From NCBI GenBank assembly GCA_022787425.1, contig JALFWB010000031.1, positions 62,001 to 126,000 of the forward strand: a DNA stretch of 64,000 nt. The letters run 5' to 3'. The number at the start of each line of letters is the position of its first letter. The stretch's first letter is position 1. This document shows positions 53,997-63,767 of the stretch, in pieces. Both the position numbers and the translations under genes were made by a program. The notes beneath the pieces were generated by a model. That model ran no database searches, was not told where the DNA came from, and worked only from the letters and a program-made list of their open reading frames with translations. This DNA comes from Akkermansia sp. (GTDB lineage: Bacteria; Verrucomicrobiota; Verrucomicrobiia; Verrucomicrobiales; Akkermansiaceae).

Positions 53997-54138
53997 GCCT
54001 AATCCGCAGGCACGCACTGGCGATTTTCATGTAGACCGCCACGAAAAGATAGCCCCACAGCCCAAACCCGGGGAGGAGTCGGGCATAAACACAGTCTACC
54101 TGTTTTCTGCAATACAAATAGCCTTCTGCATTGCATAA

Positions 54139-55346
54139 TTAAGTGCACCGCCCCCAGGGCATAGGTTATTATTGCTTTCTGTAACCAAATGCGGTAATAT
54201 CCCGGCAACCACCTCAATCAAATCCATCCTCAATGCCAAATAACATCACAGAAAAGCCTCCCTCTCCGCGACGGCGGCGGGCATTCCGGCACCTCACCGA
54301 CTCGGATCGACAACTCATCGAGACCTGGTATAAAAAACGAGTTTCCATACGTGAAATAGCGCGGCGCCTCAACGTATCCCACAGCACCGGCTCCCGTGAA
54401 ATCAAGAGGGGCATGGTCACTCACATCGACTCCGAGCGCAGGGAGTTCAAGACCTACTCAGCCGACTATGCTTCCGAACGGCACGCGGAGAACATGACGG
54501 CTAAGGGCCCGAATCTTAAGATCGGCTGCGACCATGCACTGGTTGCAAAGTTCAAGGAGCTCATCATCGACCGCAAATACTCCATCGCCGCCGCACGTCA
54601 ACGCCTCATTCAAGATGCCGTTGACGTGCGATTCAGTCAGAGAACACTCTACAACTACGTCTACCGTTATCATTTCCCTGTATTGCCGGATCAGATGGTG
54701 CAGGGGCCTCACAAACCCCGCAGGGAGAGTGTCCGCAAACGCATGGCACACAACAATCTCCGTGGGGTGAGCATTGAGCAGAGACCTGACGTTATTAACA
54801 AGCGAGAAGAGTTCGGACATCATGAAATGGACACGGTCGTCGGCCCCCGTGGCACAAAGGGCGTACTGCTCGTTCTCACGGAGCATCAAACCCGTGCTGA
54901 ACATATCCTTGTGATGAAGGACAAGACGGCTGCTAGTGTCTGTGCCAGGCTTGATCTCTTGGAGCAATTCTACGGCGAGCGTTTCAAGGAGCTTTTCAAG
55001 TCGATCACCTGCGATAATGGATGCGAGTTCTTGGATGCTGAGGGTATTGTCAAGTCGTGTTTGGGCGAGGGCCCAAGGACCTCCCTCTACTATGCGCACC
55101 CCTACTGTGCTTCCGAGCGAGGAAGCAACGAAAACGCGAACCGCCTGATCCGTCGTTTCCTGCCGAAGGGAACTCCTTTATCTGACCTCAAGCAGGAAGA
55201 TGTCGACGTCCTTGCCATGTGGATAAATTGTTATCCGCGCGCAATATTCGGAGGTCAATCATCCCGCAGTAAAACAAAAGCCTTTGGATTCCATTTTCGC
55301 AAAAAAGAAGGAGGCATGTCAATAATCACGTCATATGGTGCATTTA
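54139..55346 (+). mobile_element. IS30-family insertion sequence
   Basis: The element is defined by its transposase and candidate terminal repeats TTAAGTGCACC (54139-54149) and GGTGCATTTA (55337-55346), which pair over 10 positions with one mismatch. The 1.2-kb span is normal for IS30. Boundaries are tentative because the repeats are short and the transposase frame continues beyond the right one. Target duplications could not be identified. Confidence 0.55.
54172..54200 (+). promoter_or_regulatory. Transposase promoter
   Basis: TTGCTT (54172-54177), a 17-bp spacer and TAATAT (54195-54200), 32 bases before the transposase ATG and inside the proposed left end of the element. Confidence 0.55.
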
Positions 55347-55456
55347 GGCTTGCAAAGAACAGTTTCCCTAAAATCCTACTTTGGACTTGCTACAGCATTC
55401 AAAATGCTGTATACTCACCGAGCTGTTACAGAACTTCTCCTCTCGTGGTGATGTGA
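54233..55456 (+). CDS. IS30-family transposase
   Basis: A 407-aa transposase. The N-terminal helix-turn-helix has the IS30 signature (RQLIETWYKKRVSIREIARRLNVSHSTGSREIKRG) that binds the element ends. The catalytic core carries the DDE triad Asp200 (HHEMDTVVG), Asp261 (TCDNGCEF) and Glu295 (CASERGSNENANRLIRRF), with the family's 33-residue D-to-E spacing. Up to YPRAIFGG (about residue 343) it is canonical. The last 60 residues are atypical and appear to be translated from the right end and flanking DNA, including the promoter at 55387. The catalytic core looks intact, so activity is possible. Confidence 0.92.
   Translation: MPNNITEKPPSPRRRRAFRHLTDSDRQLIETWYKKRVSIREIARRLNVSHSTGSREIKRGMVTHIDSERREFKTYSADYASERHAENMTAKGPNLKIGCDHALVAKFKELIIDRKYSIAAARQRLIQDAVDVRFSQRTLYNYVYRYHFPVLPDQMVQGPHKPRRESVRKRMAHNNLRGVSIEQRPDVINKREEFGHHEMDTVVGPRGTKGVLLVLTEHQTRAEHILVMKDKTAASVCARLDLLEQFYGERFKELFKSITCDNGCEFLDAEGIVKSCLGEGPRTSLYYAHPYCASERGSNENANRLIRRFLPKGTPLSDLKQEDVDVLAMWINCYPRAIFGGQSSRSKTKAFGFHFRKKEGGMSIITSYGAFRLAKNSFPKILLWTCYSIQNAVYSPSCYRTSPLVVM
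55387..55415 (+). promoter_or_regulatory. Second promoter with palindromic spacer, upstream of the membrane-protein gene
   Basis: TTGCTA (55387-55392), a 17-bp spacer and TATACT (55410-55415). The spacer is ACAGCATT-CAA-AATGCTGT (55392-55410). Both arms and the exact overlap with -35 and -10 boxes are the same as at 23826-23854; only the central triplet and two -35 bases differ. Confidence 0.75.
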
Positions 55457-55526
55457 GGGCTATAGCGTATTAGCTCTCCTATGGGAGAATAGAATATGCT
55501 GCGGCCGCATTACATTTTATCGAACT

Positions 55527-57128
55527 ATGGAACTTCATACATCATCTCTCCGCATTCGAAAAAGCTGGGTGATATTCCTGTCGCTCCTCTACCTAGCCCT
55601 TCCAAACATTATCATGATGATGGCGTGGGTAAAGCCCGTTCCGGCGTGTCTGATTGTTGCCGGCATCATTATGTCCCTCATATATTATGCTGTCGCCGAG
55701 CTGAAGAGCGAACCAGGCAGATATATTCCCCTTAACTGCAGAAACTCCCGTCTACTGCTGTATGTCGCGTTTCTACTTGCTATGCCCTTTGTGCATGATG
55801 GACTGATAGGACTTTTCGAGACGGGATGGGATTATCGCATATCAAGACAAGCGTATTTTTCCAATCTCGTTGACGCCCCATTCCCGGTTATTTATCCAGA
55901 TGGCAGCACTATGACGTACTACAACGGTACGTATATGGTGCCTGTTGTGGTGTCGCGGTTGCTTGGGCTTCATCCCTCGGACGGAGATATGATACCTCAA
56001 TATATATTATTGGGGTGGTTGATGTTGGGGATGATGCTGGCGTTTCTCCTTGTGTTTGTGCATAGAAGAAGGGTATCCCTTCTGTGTGTGTTCCTTGCTC
56101 TGTTCTTGGCGGATCCCCTAATGGTATGGTGGGGAACGGAGTGTGGAAAGATGGTTGTCGGGGATTTCACAAATTATATATCAAACATTCTAGACGTTGA
56201 TTGCTGGGCATTAAACAGTCATGTTTCTCGATACTCTCTTTTTTCCTTAACAAATGTTGCGGGGTGCTATACATCGAATGTTCCTGCTATCTTGGCCATC
56301 GCCCTTATTACAAATGTTCGAAGGGGTCAAAATTTTGTTGTACCTTTTACCCTAGCCATGCTCTTCTTCTCCTCGCCTCTGGGCGCCTTAGGATGTATTC
56401 CGTTTGCTCTGTTTGCGTACGATTTTCGTAGTATTTTGAATATACGAGATGTCTTATTTTCATCCTTGTTCGTCTTGCTTCCGATACTGATGCTCATCGT
56501 AGCTGCTGTATACTATTCACGCGCTGACGTATTCTACTCGTCCGATAACGGGACAGTCTCGTTATCGACAGTGTATTCCATGCATGGTTTCAAGGGTATG
56601 TTATTTGTATTTCTCGGTGTTCTGGTACCTTCCATGTTACTGTATTATCCGTTGAGGAAACACTTATGCAGATCGCGCAATATCAAACTTTCATTAATTT
56701 CACTCATAATTTTTTCTCAGATATGGTTTGGAGGTGCTATCTTTCAATTAAATGAATTATGGCTCAAGACATGTCTAATATACACATTTGTTTTAGCTGT
56801 GTATACAGCATATCTATGGCCTAAATTGGGGCGGGACAAATACATTCCCATGGTTGTTTCGATTGGAATCATGATCGCATACATATTTTCTTTTGTTTCT
56901 CGATATACGGGACAAGACTATGTAGAGGATGACTGCAATGGGCATTTGTATCATGAGCGAAACGGCAGCCTTGAGCCGCGCCGGGATTTGATCGGAGATT
57001 TACTGTATACAGAACCCGGAGAATCAGAGAAGCATTTCCCTTCCTCTATTCTGCCTAAGGGACGCGGTTGCGATTACTCAAGGCCCCTACTGAAACCGGT
57101 AAAACCCAATCATGGACAACAGAAGTGA
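55527..57128 (+). CDS. Polytopic membrane protein of unknown function
   Basis: A 533-aa integral membrane protein with roughly 11-12 hydrophobic helices (e.g. VIFLSLLYLALPNIIMMMAW, VFLALFLADPLMVWW, FSSLFVLLPILMLIVAAVYY). An extracytoplasmic-looking loop after the third helix is rich in aromatic residues and Asp (FETGWDYRISRQAYFSNLVD). The C-terminal 70 residues are hydrophilic. The arrangement resembles glycan polymerases or GT-C glycosyltransferases, but no decisive motif is seen. Base composition is clearly more AT-rich than flanking genes and codon use differs. It lies just beyond an IS30 element, so recent transfer is likely. The predicted leader of about 100 bases follows the palindromic promoter at 55387. 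Confidence 0.75.
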   Translation: MELHTSSLRIRKSWVIFLSLLYLALPNIIMMMAWVKPVPACLIVAGIIMSLIYYAVAELKSEPGRYIPLNCRNSRLLLYVAFLLAMPFVHDGLIGLFETGWDYRISRQAYFSNLVDAPFPVIYPDGSTMTYYNGTYMVPVVVSRLLGLHPSDGDMIPQYILLGWLMLGMMLAFLLVFVHRRRVSLLCVFLALFLADPLMVWWGTECGKMVVGDFTNYISNILDVDCWALNSHVSRYSLFSLTNVAGCYTSNVPAILAIALITNVRRGQNFVVPFTLAMLFFSSPLGALGCIPFALFAYDFRSILNIRDVLFSSLFVLLPILMLIVAAVYYSRADVFYSSDNGTVSLSTVYSMHGFKGMLFVFLGVLVPSMLLYYPLRKHLCRSRNIKLSLISLIIFSQIWFGGAIFQLNELWLKTCLIYTFVLAVYTAYLWPKLGRDKYIPMVVSIGIMIAYIFSFVSRYTGQDYVEDDCNGHLYHERNGSLEPRRDLIGDLLYTEPGESEKHFPSSILPKGRGCDYSRPLLKPVKPNHGQQK

Positions 57129-57302
57129 TTTTATCTCGACGATTCGAAATTATCATAATATCGCGAATAGTGACACCTGATTAAATCTGGAATCTGCCGA
57201 GCGGCGCACGCCATAGCCGAGGTGCTTATAATATAGGGAATTTGAATTGGAGCTCCTCACCTCGATATCCTTCATTCACTGACTGTCGATAATTGACGAC
57301 AC

Positions 57303-57340
57303 AAAAGCGCCCGCTGTAGCGTGGGGGCGACAGCGGGCGC
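57303..57340 (-). terminator. Rho-independent terminator of the alpha-2-macroglobulin gene
   Basis: A perfect 11-bp stem (57307-57317 / 57330-57340) is followed on the minus strand by TTTT, 23 bases after the stop. The remainder of the 57129-57362 gap shows no gene. Confidence 0.85.
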
Positions 57341-57362
57341 GGTGTGGGTAGGAGGTGGGGTA

Positions 57363-60300
57363 TCAGTGGGACTCGATGCGCGTGTTGGGCGAGAGGCCGT
57401 AAGTCTGGGGCTCGTACATGAGCTGGGCCTCGGCCGGGGGGGCCATGGAGGTGCCGGCGCGTTTGACGCGGGCGTAGTAGCGCATGTTCAGGAGGTCGCG
57501 GCCGCACCACTTGGTGCAGAAGCCGCGGACGCGGTCCGGGAGGAACTCGCGGTGGTCGAACCAGAAGCTCCAGGGCGACCACTCGAGACCGGCGGCCTGG
57601 GAGGGCACGTTCGGGTTGATAGCCTCCATGCAGGAGGGCAGGTAGTCCTCCAGCACGAAATAGCGCAGCTCATCCGCCACCTTGGCGCAGGTGAGCGTGA
57701 TGCGCACCACATCGCCGACCTGATAGGAAGTCGCGGGACGCCAGACGCCGTCCGCATCCTTCTTCTCATACAGGCGCGTGATCTGCAGCCCCTTCTCCGT
57801 CACGCCGGGGTAGTCCGACTTCTCCGGTGTGGCCTTCACCTTAACGGTAGCGTAAGCCGTACCCGAAGCGACTTTGTAAGCAGCCTTCACCTCGCGAAGC
57901 GTACCGGAGAAACGGAAGGACGTCGCACCGTTATTCAGCGTCACCACCGACCCATCCGGCAGGGCGATCGAGGCAGAACCGGCATCCTTCGGCATACTCT
58001 GCACATACTCATAGAGCGCAATCATCGCCCAACCGCTCTGCCAGGTTGTGTTGTGGCGGTAGTCATGCCCGTGGCTGCGCATCCACATCAGGAAAGCCTC
58101 GTGCCGCTTTGCAGGCTCCGTGAGCAGGGCGCGGAGGAGCCGCAGCTCCGGCAACACCGAGCGGCAGAACCAGTCCGCCTCATCCCCCTTCTGTGACAGC
58201 GCGCGCAGCATGATGTTCCTGTCCCCCAGCGCGCGCCCGAGGGCATAGAGCGTCGATGTACTCCACAGGTACTTCTCCTTCTTCTCGAGTTCGAGCAACC
58301 GCTCGTACTCCTTCTTCAGGTAGCTGCGGATACCCGGCATCAGCCCCTCCGGCAGCGTGTAGCCCTGCTCCTTCGCCATCGTCAGCACCATGGCTGCATG
58401 AGCCGTGGCCCAGAAGCAAGACTCCCGACCATCGCCCCAGTAACTGAGACCGCCATCCGGACGCTGACGCTCCGCCAGCCGCTTGATGGCATCGTTCACC
58501 ACCTCGACCACCTTCTGCTGCGGCGTCTCCGCCAGCTTGGGGCAGAAGGGAGCCAAGCGATCATAGAGCAACCAAGGCAGCAGCCCGGTAGCCGTCTGCT
58601 CCGTGCAACCGTAAGGATAGCCCAGCGCGTAATCCGCACAGCCGGCCAGGTGCAGCAGAGGGTTCGCCGAGAAAACCACCTCCATCTCCGCCCGCGGGGT
58701 ACCCACGAGCTCCGGCGCGATGAGCGACACCGCATCCAGCGTCTTACCGTCCTCCAGCACCAAACGGTGAGCCTCCTTGAGCAGCGGCGCGGGGAAGCGC
58801 ACATTGAAGCTGCCCTGCACGGCATCCTGCCCCGGCTTGCCCTCGGCCACCCAGTTGAGCTTCGTCTCGCCCTCCGCAGCGGCGGTGTAGTCAAAGTACA
58901 CCGTACCGGCCACACCGGGAGCCAGGCGGATTTCCTGCGGCGCGTCACAGCCCTCCAGCGTCACACGCCAGGTGGCTTCCTCCTCGGTGTTATTAGCAAT
59001 GGTCACGGGCAGTCGCAGGGTGTCGCCCACACTCATGAAGAGCGGGGTACCCGGCGTGAGCATCACGGGACGATTGACGAGCAACTCCCCGGTCTGCGAA
59101 CCGAAGCACGCACCGCTGATATCCGCCGCACAGGCAAACACGCTGTAGGTCGTCAGCGTATCCGGCACCTTGAAGTCCACGGCAAAATGCCCGTCGGCAT
59201 CCGTCTTCACCCATGCCTTCCACACCGCGACCGGCTCGAAGTTCGTGCGCAGACGCGGCTTGGGCGCGTCTGTCCCCTCCTCGATAGCCTCGCCTTCATC
59301 ATCCTCAGAGGCGTCGCATTCGTACGCTACACCCTCATCATCCGCCTCTGCTACTCTTGAAGCTTTCGCACATGCCGGGGCGATGCAGTTTGCCACCGGC
59401 GCGGGCGCACACTCCATCATCGCCATGTCGCAATCATCGGACTCCTGCATGCCATAGCAATTCTGACTCGCCCCGAGCAGTCTTGCACTCCTCCGATACA
59501 CTCCACCGGTAACGAGCCTGCCGCCGGAACCGGGGCGATTCGGAGACAGCATATAGGTGATATCCGGGTTGGACACCAACTGTCCCATCCACACATTCGG
59601 CATTACCGCAGGAGCCGAGAGTGTACCCTCGGTCGCACGCACCGCCATGTAGGGCTGAGGACGGTAATAAGGTATGTCGAAAGAGGGCCTGTAGGGGTTG
59701 GGATAGAAGTGCCTGACCAGATCAGGAGCCTTCGTGCTGCTCCCGCTCACGCTCAGCATCCCTTTGTCCACGGCATACAGCATCACCTCCGCCGAGACAG
59801 GCGAGCCATTCGGCGCGCAGACAAGGCCCTCCACATGCACATCCGCCCCCGGCAGCACCGAGGTACCCGGCAGGGAAAGCTGCAAGCCCAGGGTCTTGCT
59901 CAGGCGGGGCACGTTTACAGAGGCTCTGCCCGACTCAAAGCCGGTGTAGAATCCGGAAGCATCCTTGAGGGGCTGCACCACCATGAGGGACACATCCCCC
60001 TCATCGGCGAGCTCCAGCGGCATGTCCACCGTGGTCTCACCCTCGGCAAACTCTCGGGGCTCCACCTTCATTCCGCTCCCACCGTTGCGCACCAGGAAGG
60101 CCGGGCCGGCTGCGCGCATCAGCAGCTTCGCACGAAGCCCGCGCTCCACGGCAGCCACATCCCGAGGCGTCCCGGGACGCGCGGCAGAGGTCTCACCCGT
60201 GTAGGTCAGCTCGGTAATTTCCGGCTCGGGGAGCTTCTCCTCCGGCTCGCGATAGAAGCGCCACATGGGGTGCAGACTCTGCTCCAGACGCATGGCACGC

Positions 60301-63300
60301 CCGGCGGCATCCGTACCGGTAAGCTCCACACGCAGGTCGCTGAAGTTCGGCTTGTCCGGCAGATCAATCACCGTCGGCTCGGCATCCCTGTCCATGGTGC
60401 CGAATACCGTCGCCGTCACGTCCTGCTCCAACAGAACGGCGTCCTTGCCGGTGGTGAAACTGAAGCCGTTGGGCAGATATTCCGTCGTGGTCTCCGTACC
60501 CGTCACCTTCACATGGACCTTCTGCTCGCGGCGGGTAGCCTGTTCCTCCACGGAGCGCAGGCTGAGGCGCAGCGCGGACTTCTGCTGTGCGTCGAGGTTC
60601 AGCGGACGCACACCGCCGGGGTTCCGCATGCTCACCTCTGCCCGGAAGTCAGCGGAGTAGAAGTGCTCACTCCTGGACTGCAGGCGCAGCACCTCCTCGC
60701 GGTCATTCCGCAGCTCGGCACCGAAGCTGACGGTGTGGCCGTTGTGCGGCTGCTCCGCCAGCGGAGTGAACTTCAGATCCAGTTCCCCGGCTTGATTCAG
60801 CGGGGCCGTCAGGGTGTAGCTGTACTGATTCTCATTTCGCTGCGGCAGGCGGATGTACACCATGCCGTCCTCGGGGCTGTTCCCCTCCTGTCCCGTGACA
60901 TCCTTGGCACCGGGGATGTTCAGTTTAACATCGGAGTTGATGGTGAGGAAGGCACGGGCATTGCCGATAGCCACACCGCTGAGGTCCTTGGCACGGATGG
61001 TGTAGGTGCTCTCCCCGGGGGCGATCCGCTGTACGGTCAGGCCCGTCTCTGCCTCCATGGAGTCACGGCGGAACACCTCGGCGGATACCTCCTCGCAGAT
61101 CGTCGAGTCGCCGGCCGAGAATGTCACATCGTAATCACCCGTCACATCCTCCTCGCCCTTGGGCAACTCGAATTCAAAGGAGAAGGTACCGAATTCATCC
61201 ACGGGCACATCGCGCTGCAACAGCTGCTCACCGTTCGGGCGCTCCACCTCCAGCTTGGCGATAGACCCATCGGCAGCGATGTGTAACACCCCATCCTCCG
61301 TTCTGCGTACCAAGCCGTAGAAGTGCACCGTGTCACCGGGACGGTACAGGTCACGATCGGATTGCATGTAAATCGCATTTTCTATCTCTTCGGCGTTGCG
61401 GCGGTGGTAATAAGTCTCCTCCCTGTCCGCCGCCAATGCGGCATCCTCACCACACTGCAGCAGCGTGTAGATTCTGCCGCGTTTCTTTTGGGGTATTGCC
61501 GGCAGCTCGGCCAAGCCGTCTTTAACAGCGGAGCTATCCAGCAACTCCGGCGTCGCGTAGCCGTAGCGACCGGAGTATTCCTCGGCGATATACCGTGTAA
61601 CGGCGCCCTCTGCCAGCGGTTTGCCGGTGGTGGCAGAGCACACCAGGGCGACCCCGGCGCGTTGTCCGCAGACGCCTATCAAGTCACTCACGTTGACAAG
61701 CGCATAGAAGGGCTCCGGCTGCTGCGGCAGGCCCAGCTCACCCAGCAATTGCACGGCGGGTTGAGAGAGGGTGGGCTGCAGCTTGAGGATATAGAAACCG
61801 GGCTTCAGGTTACCCCCCGCGGCGGCATCCAAATCCACCTGCAGATCGCGGGAGATGCGGCACAGGCCGTCCTGCGGGTTCTCCGCCACGGGCACAGCCA
61901 CGGGGGCATAGGCCTGCGCCCTCTTCAGCACCTTCTCAAAGGTGCGGCGCAGCTTGGCGTACTCGGTGTCTTTCTCCACGCGCATGTAGTTCTTGCGCAT
62001 CTCCGGGGAGATCTGCATTTCGGCGGCCTCGCGTTTCTTGAGCAGGGCACGAGTGTAGGCAGCGTTATACACCTCCATATCGTTGTTCCGCCGAACATAG
62101 TTGAGAATGGTTTCACGCGAGGTTACAAAGTCGTCGGCATCCACCCGATACGCCGTTGCCTCCAACCCGGCTACATTGATCGAATCCTTCAAGCGCAGTT
62201 TGTGCGGCCCGCCCGGGTACAGGCGCACCATGTCGCTGTTCACAAGCGAGATCTCCGGCATGGCGGGGCTGAGAATCACCCGGTGCACATGGTTGCTCGC
62301 CGTGGCAAAGCCCAACACCGAGGCCGTACCGGCCTTCACCGTCACATCCACCTGCTTGTTATCCGCCTTGCCTGTCACCTTCACGGTCAGGTGGTTTGTT
62401 TGATGCGGCGGCTCATAGGCAACACCCTCTCGGTTATTCTGTTGCGGCTTTTCCTCCTCCTTAGGCTCAACAAGGGAGAAAGTAATGTTGCCGTCGTTCG
62501 TGTTCAGCGTCTTGCTCACCCCGTCCTCAGAGCTCTGCGCCGTGGCTCCGGCGCATGTAAACTCGATGCTGCCGAACAACTCCCTGAGTTTCCGGCTGTC
62601 CATGGGTTCGGAGAAAGCGATGTGCAGGAACATCTCCGGCGTACCCTCCTTCGTTATTCCGAAGCTCTGGAACAGCTCCGTGCTCAGCTCGGCGGGGTAC
62701 ATGTGATCCTGCTCGGCCGTGCGCCAGCGGTGCTCACCCGACTTCCCCTTAGCGCAGATGCGGTATGTTACCCCTTTCTCCAGGGCCTTGGCAGGTGTTA
62801 GCAACACGGCGCCGGGCAACTCACTCTCCGCGTTCAGGGCAGCAAAATCTACCTTCTGCTCCTGCATCAGCTCCAGGCGGGTATCATTCACCCCGTGCTT
62901 CAGCCGCGCGGGCTCCACCTTCGCGGGAATCGGCGTACCCTTCACCTCGCGGCGCATCACCCGCGTCACCGGTACAAAGCTGTACTCCAGCCCGCTCGCG
63001 GTGGAAAAGCTGCGGCTCTGCGCACTGCGGAAGTCCACCGGGCTCACCAGCACGGAGGGCACGGCAGCGTTCAGCGGACGCAGCTGCAAGCGCGACGGAC
63101 CCTGGCGGAAGCGTATGTCCTGCTGCTTGATGGGAGCCCCGCCCAGGTAAGTCGTCCCCGGCTTAAAGCGCAGGGTGTACTCCGTCTCGCTGTCCGTCCC
63201 CTCCGGGAAGCTGATACTCAGGCGGTTCTGGTCAATCCAGCGCACAATGGGGCAGTGCTCGGGATCTCCCGTCACGGTGAACAGATCCAGACCGAGGTCG

Positions 63301-63491
63301 GCATCGCTCAGCGGCCCCTTGTCATCGCTGCTCCGGTATCGGCGGTCCGCAATGGCCTTGCTGACCACGGGCTCCGGGAACCTCACCACCACCGCCGACC
63401 CCGAAGGGTGGACGCTGAATTCTCCCGCCCCGCTCGGCAGGGAACCTATCCCCGCCGCAGCCAAAGCTGTCATCAATAGTTTTTTGTTCAT
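57363..63491 (-). CDS. Bacterial alpha-2-macroglobulin with thioester motif
   Basis: This 2042-aa exported protein is predicted to trap proteases in the periplasm. It has a signal peptide (MNKKLLMTALAAAGIGSLPSGAG) and many beta-sandwich macroglobulin domains. MG-like segments include YMQSDRDLYRPGDTVHFYGL, the classical MG2 opening. An acidic, Cys-containing bait-like insertion lies around residues 1355-1405 (AEADDEGVAYECDASEDDEG). The C-terminal alpha-helical toroid holds the thioester GCTEQT at Cys1629-Gln1632. It is longer than E. coli YfhM (about 1650 aa) and lacks a lipobox, so it should be soluble or otherwise anchored. No penicillin-binding protein 1C gene lies beside it. Single-gene unit with terminator. 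Confidence 0.92.
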   Translation of the reverse strand: MNKKLLMTALAAAGIGSLPSGAGEFSVHPSGSAVVVRFPEPVVSKAIADRRYRSSDDKGPLSDADLGLDLFTVTGDPEHCPIVRWIDQNRLSISFPEGTDSETEYTLRFKPGTTYLGGAPIKQQDIRFRQGPSRLQLRPLNAAVPSVLVSPVDFRSAQSRSFSTASGLEYSFVPVTRVMRREVKGTPIPAKVEPARLKHGVNDTRLELMQEQKVDFAALNAESELPGAVLLTPAKALEKGVTYRICAKGKSGEHRWRTAEQDHMYPAELSTELFQSFGITKEGTPEMFLHIAFSEPMDSRKLRELFGSIEFTCAGATAQSSEDGVSKTLNTNDGNITFSLVEPKEEEKPQQNNREGVAYEPPHQTNHLTVKVTGKADNKQVDVTVKAGTASVLGFATASNHVHRVILSPAMPEISLVNSDMVRLYPGGPHKLRLKDSINVAGLEATAYRVDADDFVTSRETILNYVRRNNDMEVYNAAYTRALLKKREAAEMQISPEMRKNYMRVEKDTEYAKLRRTFEKVLKRAQAYAPVAVPVAENPQDGLCRISRDLQVDLDAAAGGNLKPGFYILKLQPTLSQPAVQLLGELGLPQQPEPFYALVNVSDLIGVCGQRAGVALVCSATTGKPLAEGAVTRYIAEEYSGRYGYATPELLDSSAVKDGLAELPAIPQKKRGRIYTLLQCGEDAALAADREETYYHRRNAEEIENAIYMQSDRDLYRPGDTVHFYGLVRRTEDGVLHIAADGSIAKLEVERPNGEQLLQRDVPVDEFGTFSFEFELPKGEEDVTGDYDVTFSAGDSTICEEVSAEVFRRDSMEAETGLTVQRIAPGESTYTIRAKDLSGVAIGNARAFLTINSDVKLNIPGAKDVTGQEGNSPEDGMVYIRLPQRNENQYSYTLTAPLNQAGELDLKFTPLAEQPHNGHTVSFGAELRNDREEVLRLQSRSEHFYSADFRAEVSMRNPGGVRPLNLDAQQKSALRLSLRSVEEQATRREQKVHVKVTGTETTTEYLPNGFSFTTGKDAVLLEQDVTATVFGTMDRDAEPTVIDLPDKPNFSDLRVELTGTDAAGRAMRLEQSLHPMWRFYREPEEKLPEPEITELTYTGETSAARPGTPRDVAAVERGLRAKLLMRAAGPAFLVRNGGSGMKVEPREFAEGETTVDMPLELADEGDVSLMVVQPLKDASGFYTGFESGRASVNVPRLSKTLGLQLSLPGTSVLPGADVHVEGLVCAPNGSPVSAEVMLYAVDKGMLSVSGSSTKAPDLVRHFYPNPYRPSFDIPYYRPQPYMAVRATEGTLSAPAVMPNVWMGQLVSNPDITYMLSPNRPGSGGRLVTGGVYRRSARLLGASQNCYGMQESDDCDMAMMECAPAPVANCIAPACAKASRVAEADDEGVAYECDASEDDEGEAIEEGTDAPKPRLRTNFEPVAVWKAWVKTDADGHFAVDFKVPDTLTTYSVFACAADISGACFGSQTGELLVNRPVMLTPGTPLFMSVGDTLRLPVTIANNTEEEATWRVTLEGCDAPQEIRLAPGVAGTVYFDYTAAAEGETKLNWVAEGKPGQDAVQGSFNVRFPAPLLKEAHRLVLEDGKTLDAVSLIAPELVGTPRAEMEVVFSANPLLHLAGCADYALGYPYGCTEQTATGLLPWLLYDRLAPFCPKLAETPQQKVVEVVNDAIKRLAERQRPDGGLSYWGDGRESCFWATAHAAMVLTMAKEQGYTLPEGLMPGIRSYLKKEYERLLELEKKEKYLWSTSTLYALGRALGDRNIMLRALSQKGDEADWFCRSVLPELRLLRALLTEPAKRHEAFLMWMRSHGHDYRHNTTWQSGWAMIALYEYVQSMPKDAGSASIALPDGSVVTLNNGATSFRFSGTLREVKAAYKVASGTAYATVKVKATPEKSDYPGVTEKGLQITRLYEKKDADGVWRPATSYQVGDVVRITLTCAKVADELRYFVLEDYLPSCMEAINPNVPSQAAGLEWSPWSFWFDHREFLPDRVRGFCTKWCGRDLLNMRYYARVKRAGTSMAPPAEAQLMYEPQTYGLSPNTRIESH

Positions 63492-63729
63492 GGTACTCTA
63501 TTTGTAAAAGTTCAGGGCAGTGTGCAGCCACACACCCTCTTCCGCAGATGAAAAGGCCCACACCCACAACAATCCGCGACTTTTTCTGCAAAAAAAATGG
63601 CGTATGACACAAGCAAGCACTCCGCCCGCCGCACTTTCCTTATACCACACTCCCACTCACATGTCCAACGAAAATTATGCCCTACCCCCGAAAGAATGCG
63701 TCGCACAGCGGGGTGGTTCAAGTCCGAGC

Positions 63730-63758
63730 TTGACAAATAGAAAAAGACAGGGTATGCT
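63730..63758 (+). promoter_or_regulatory. Promoter of the small membrane protein gene
   Basis: TTGACA (63730-63735), a 17-bp spacer and TATGCT (63753-63758), 9 bases before ATG 63768. The preceding gap 63492-63729 shows no gene. Confidence 0.75.
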
Positions 63759-63767
63759 GGGCACAAG

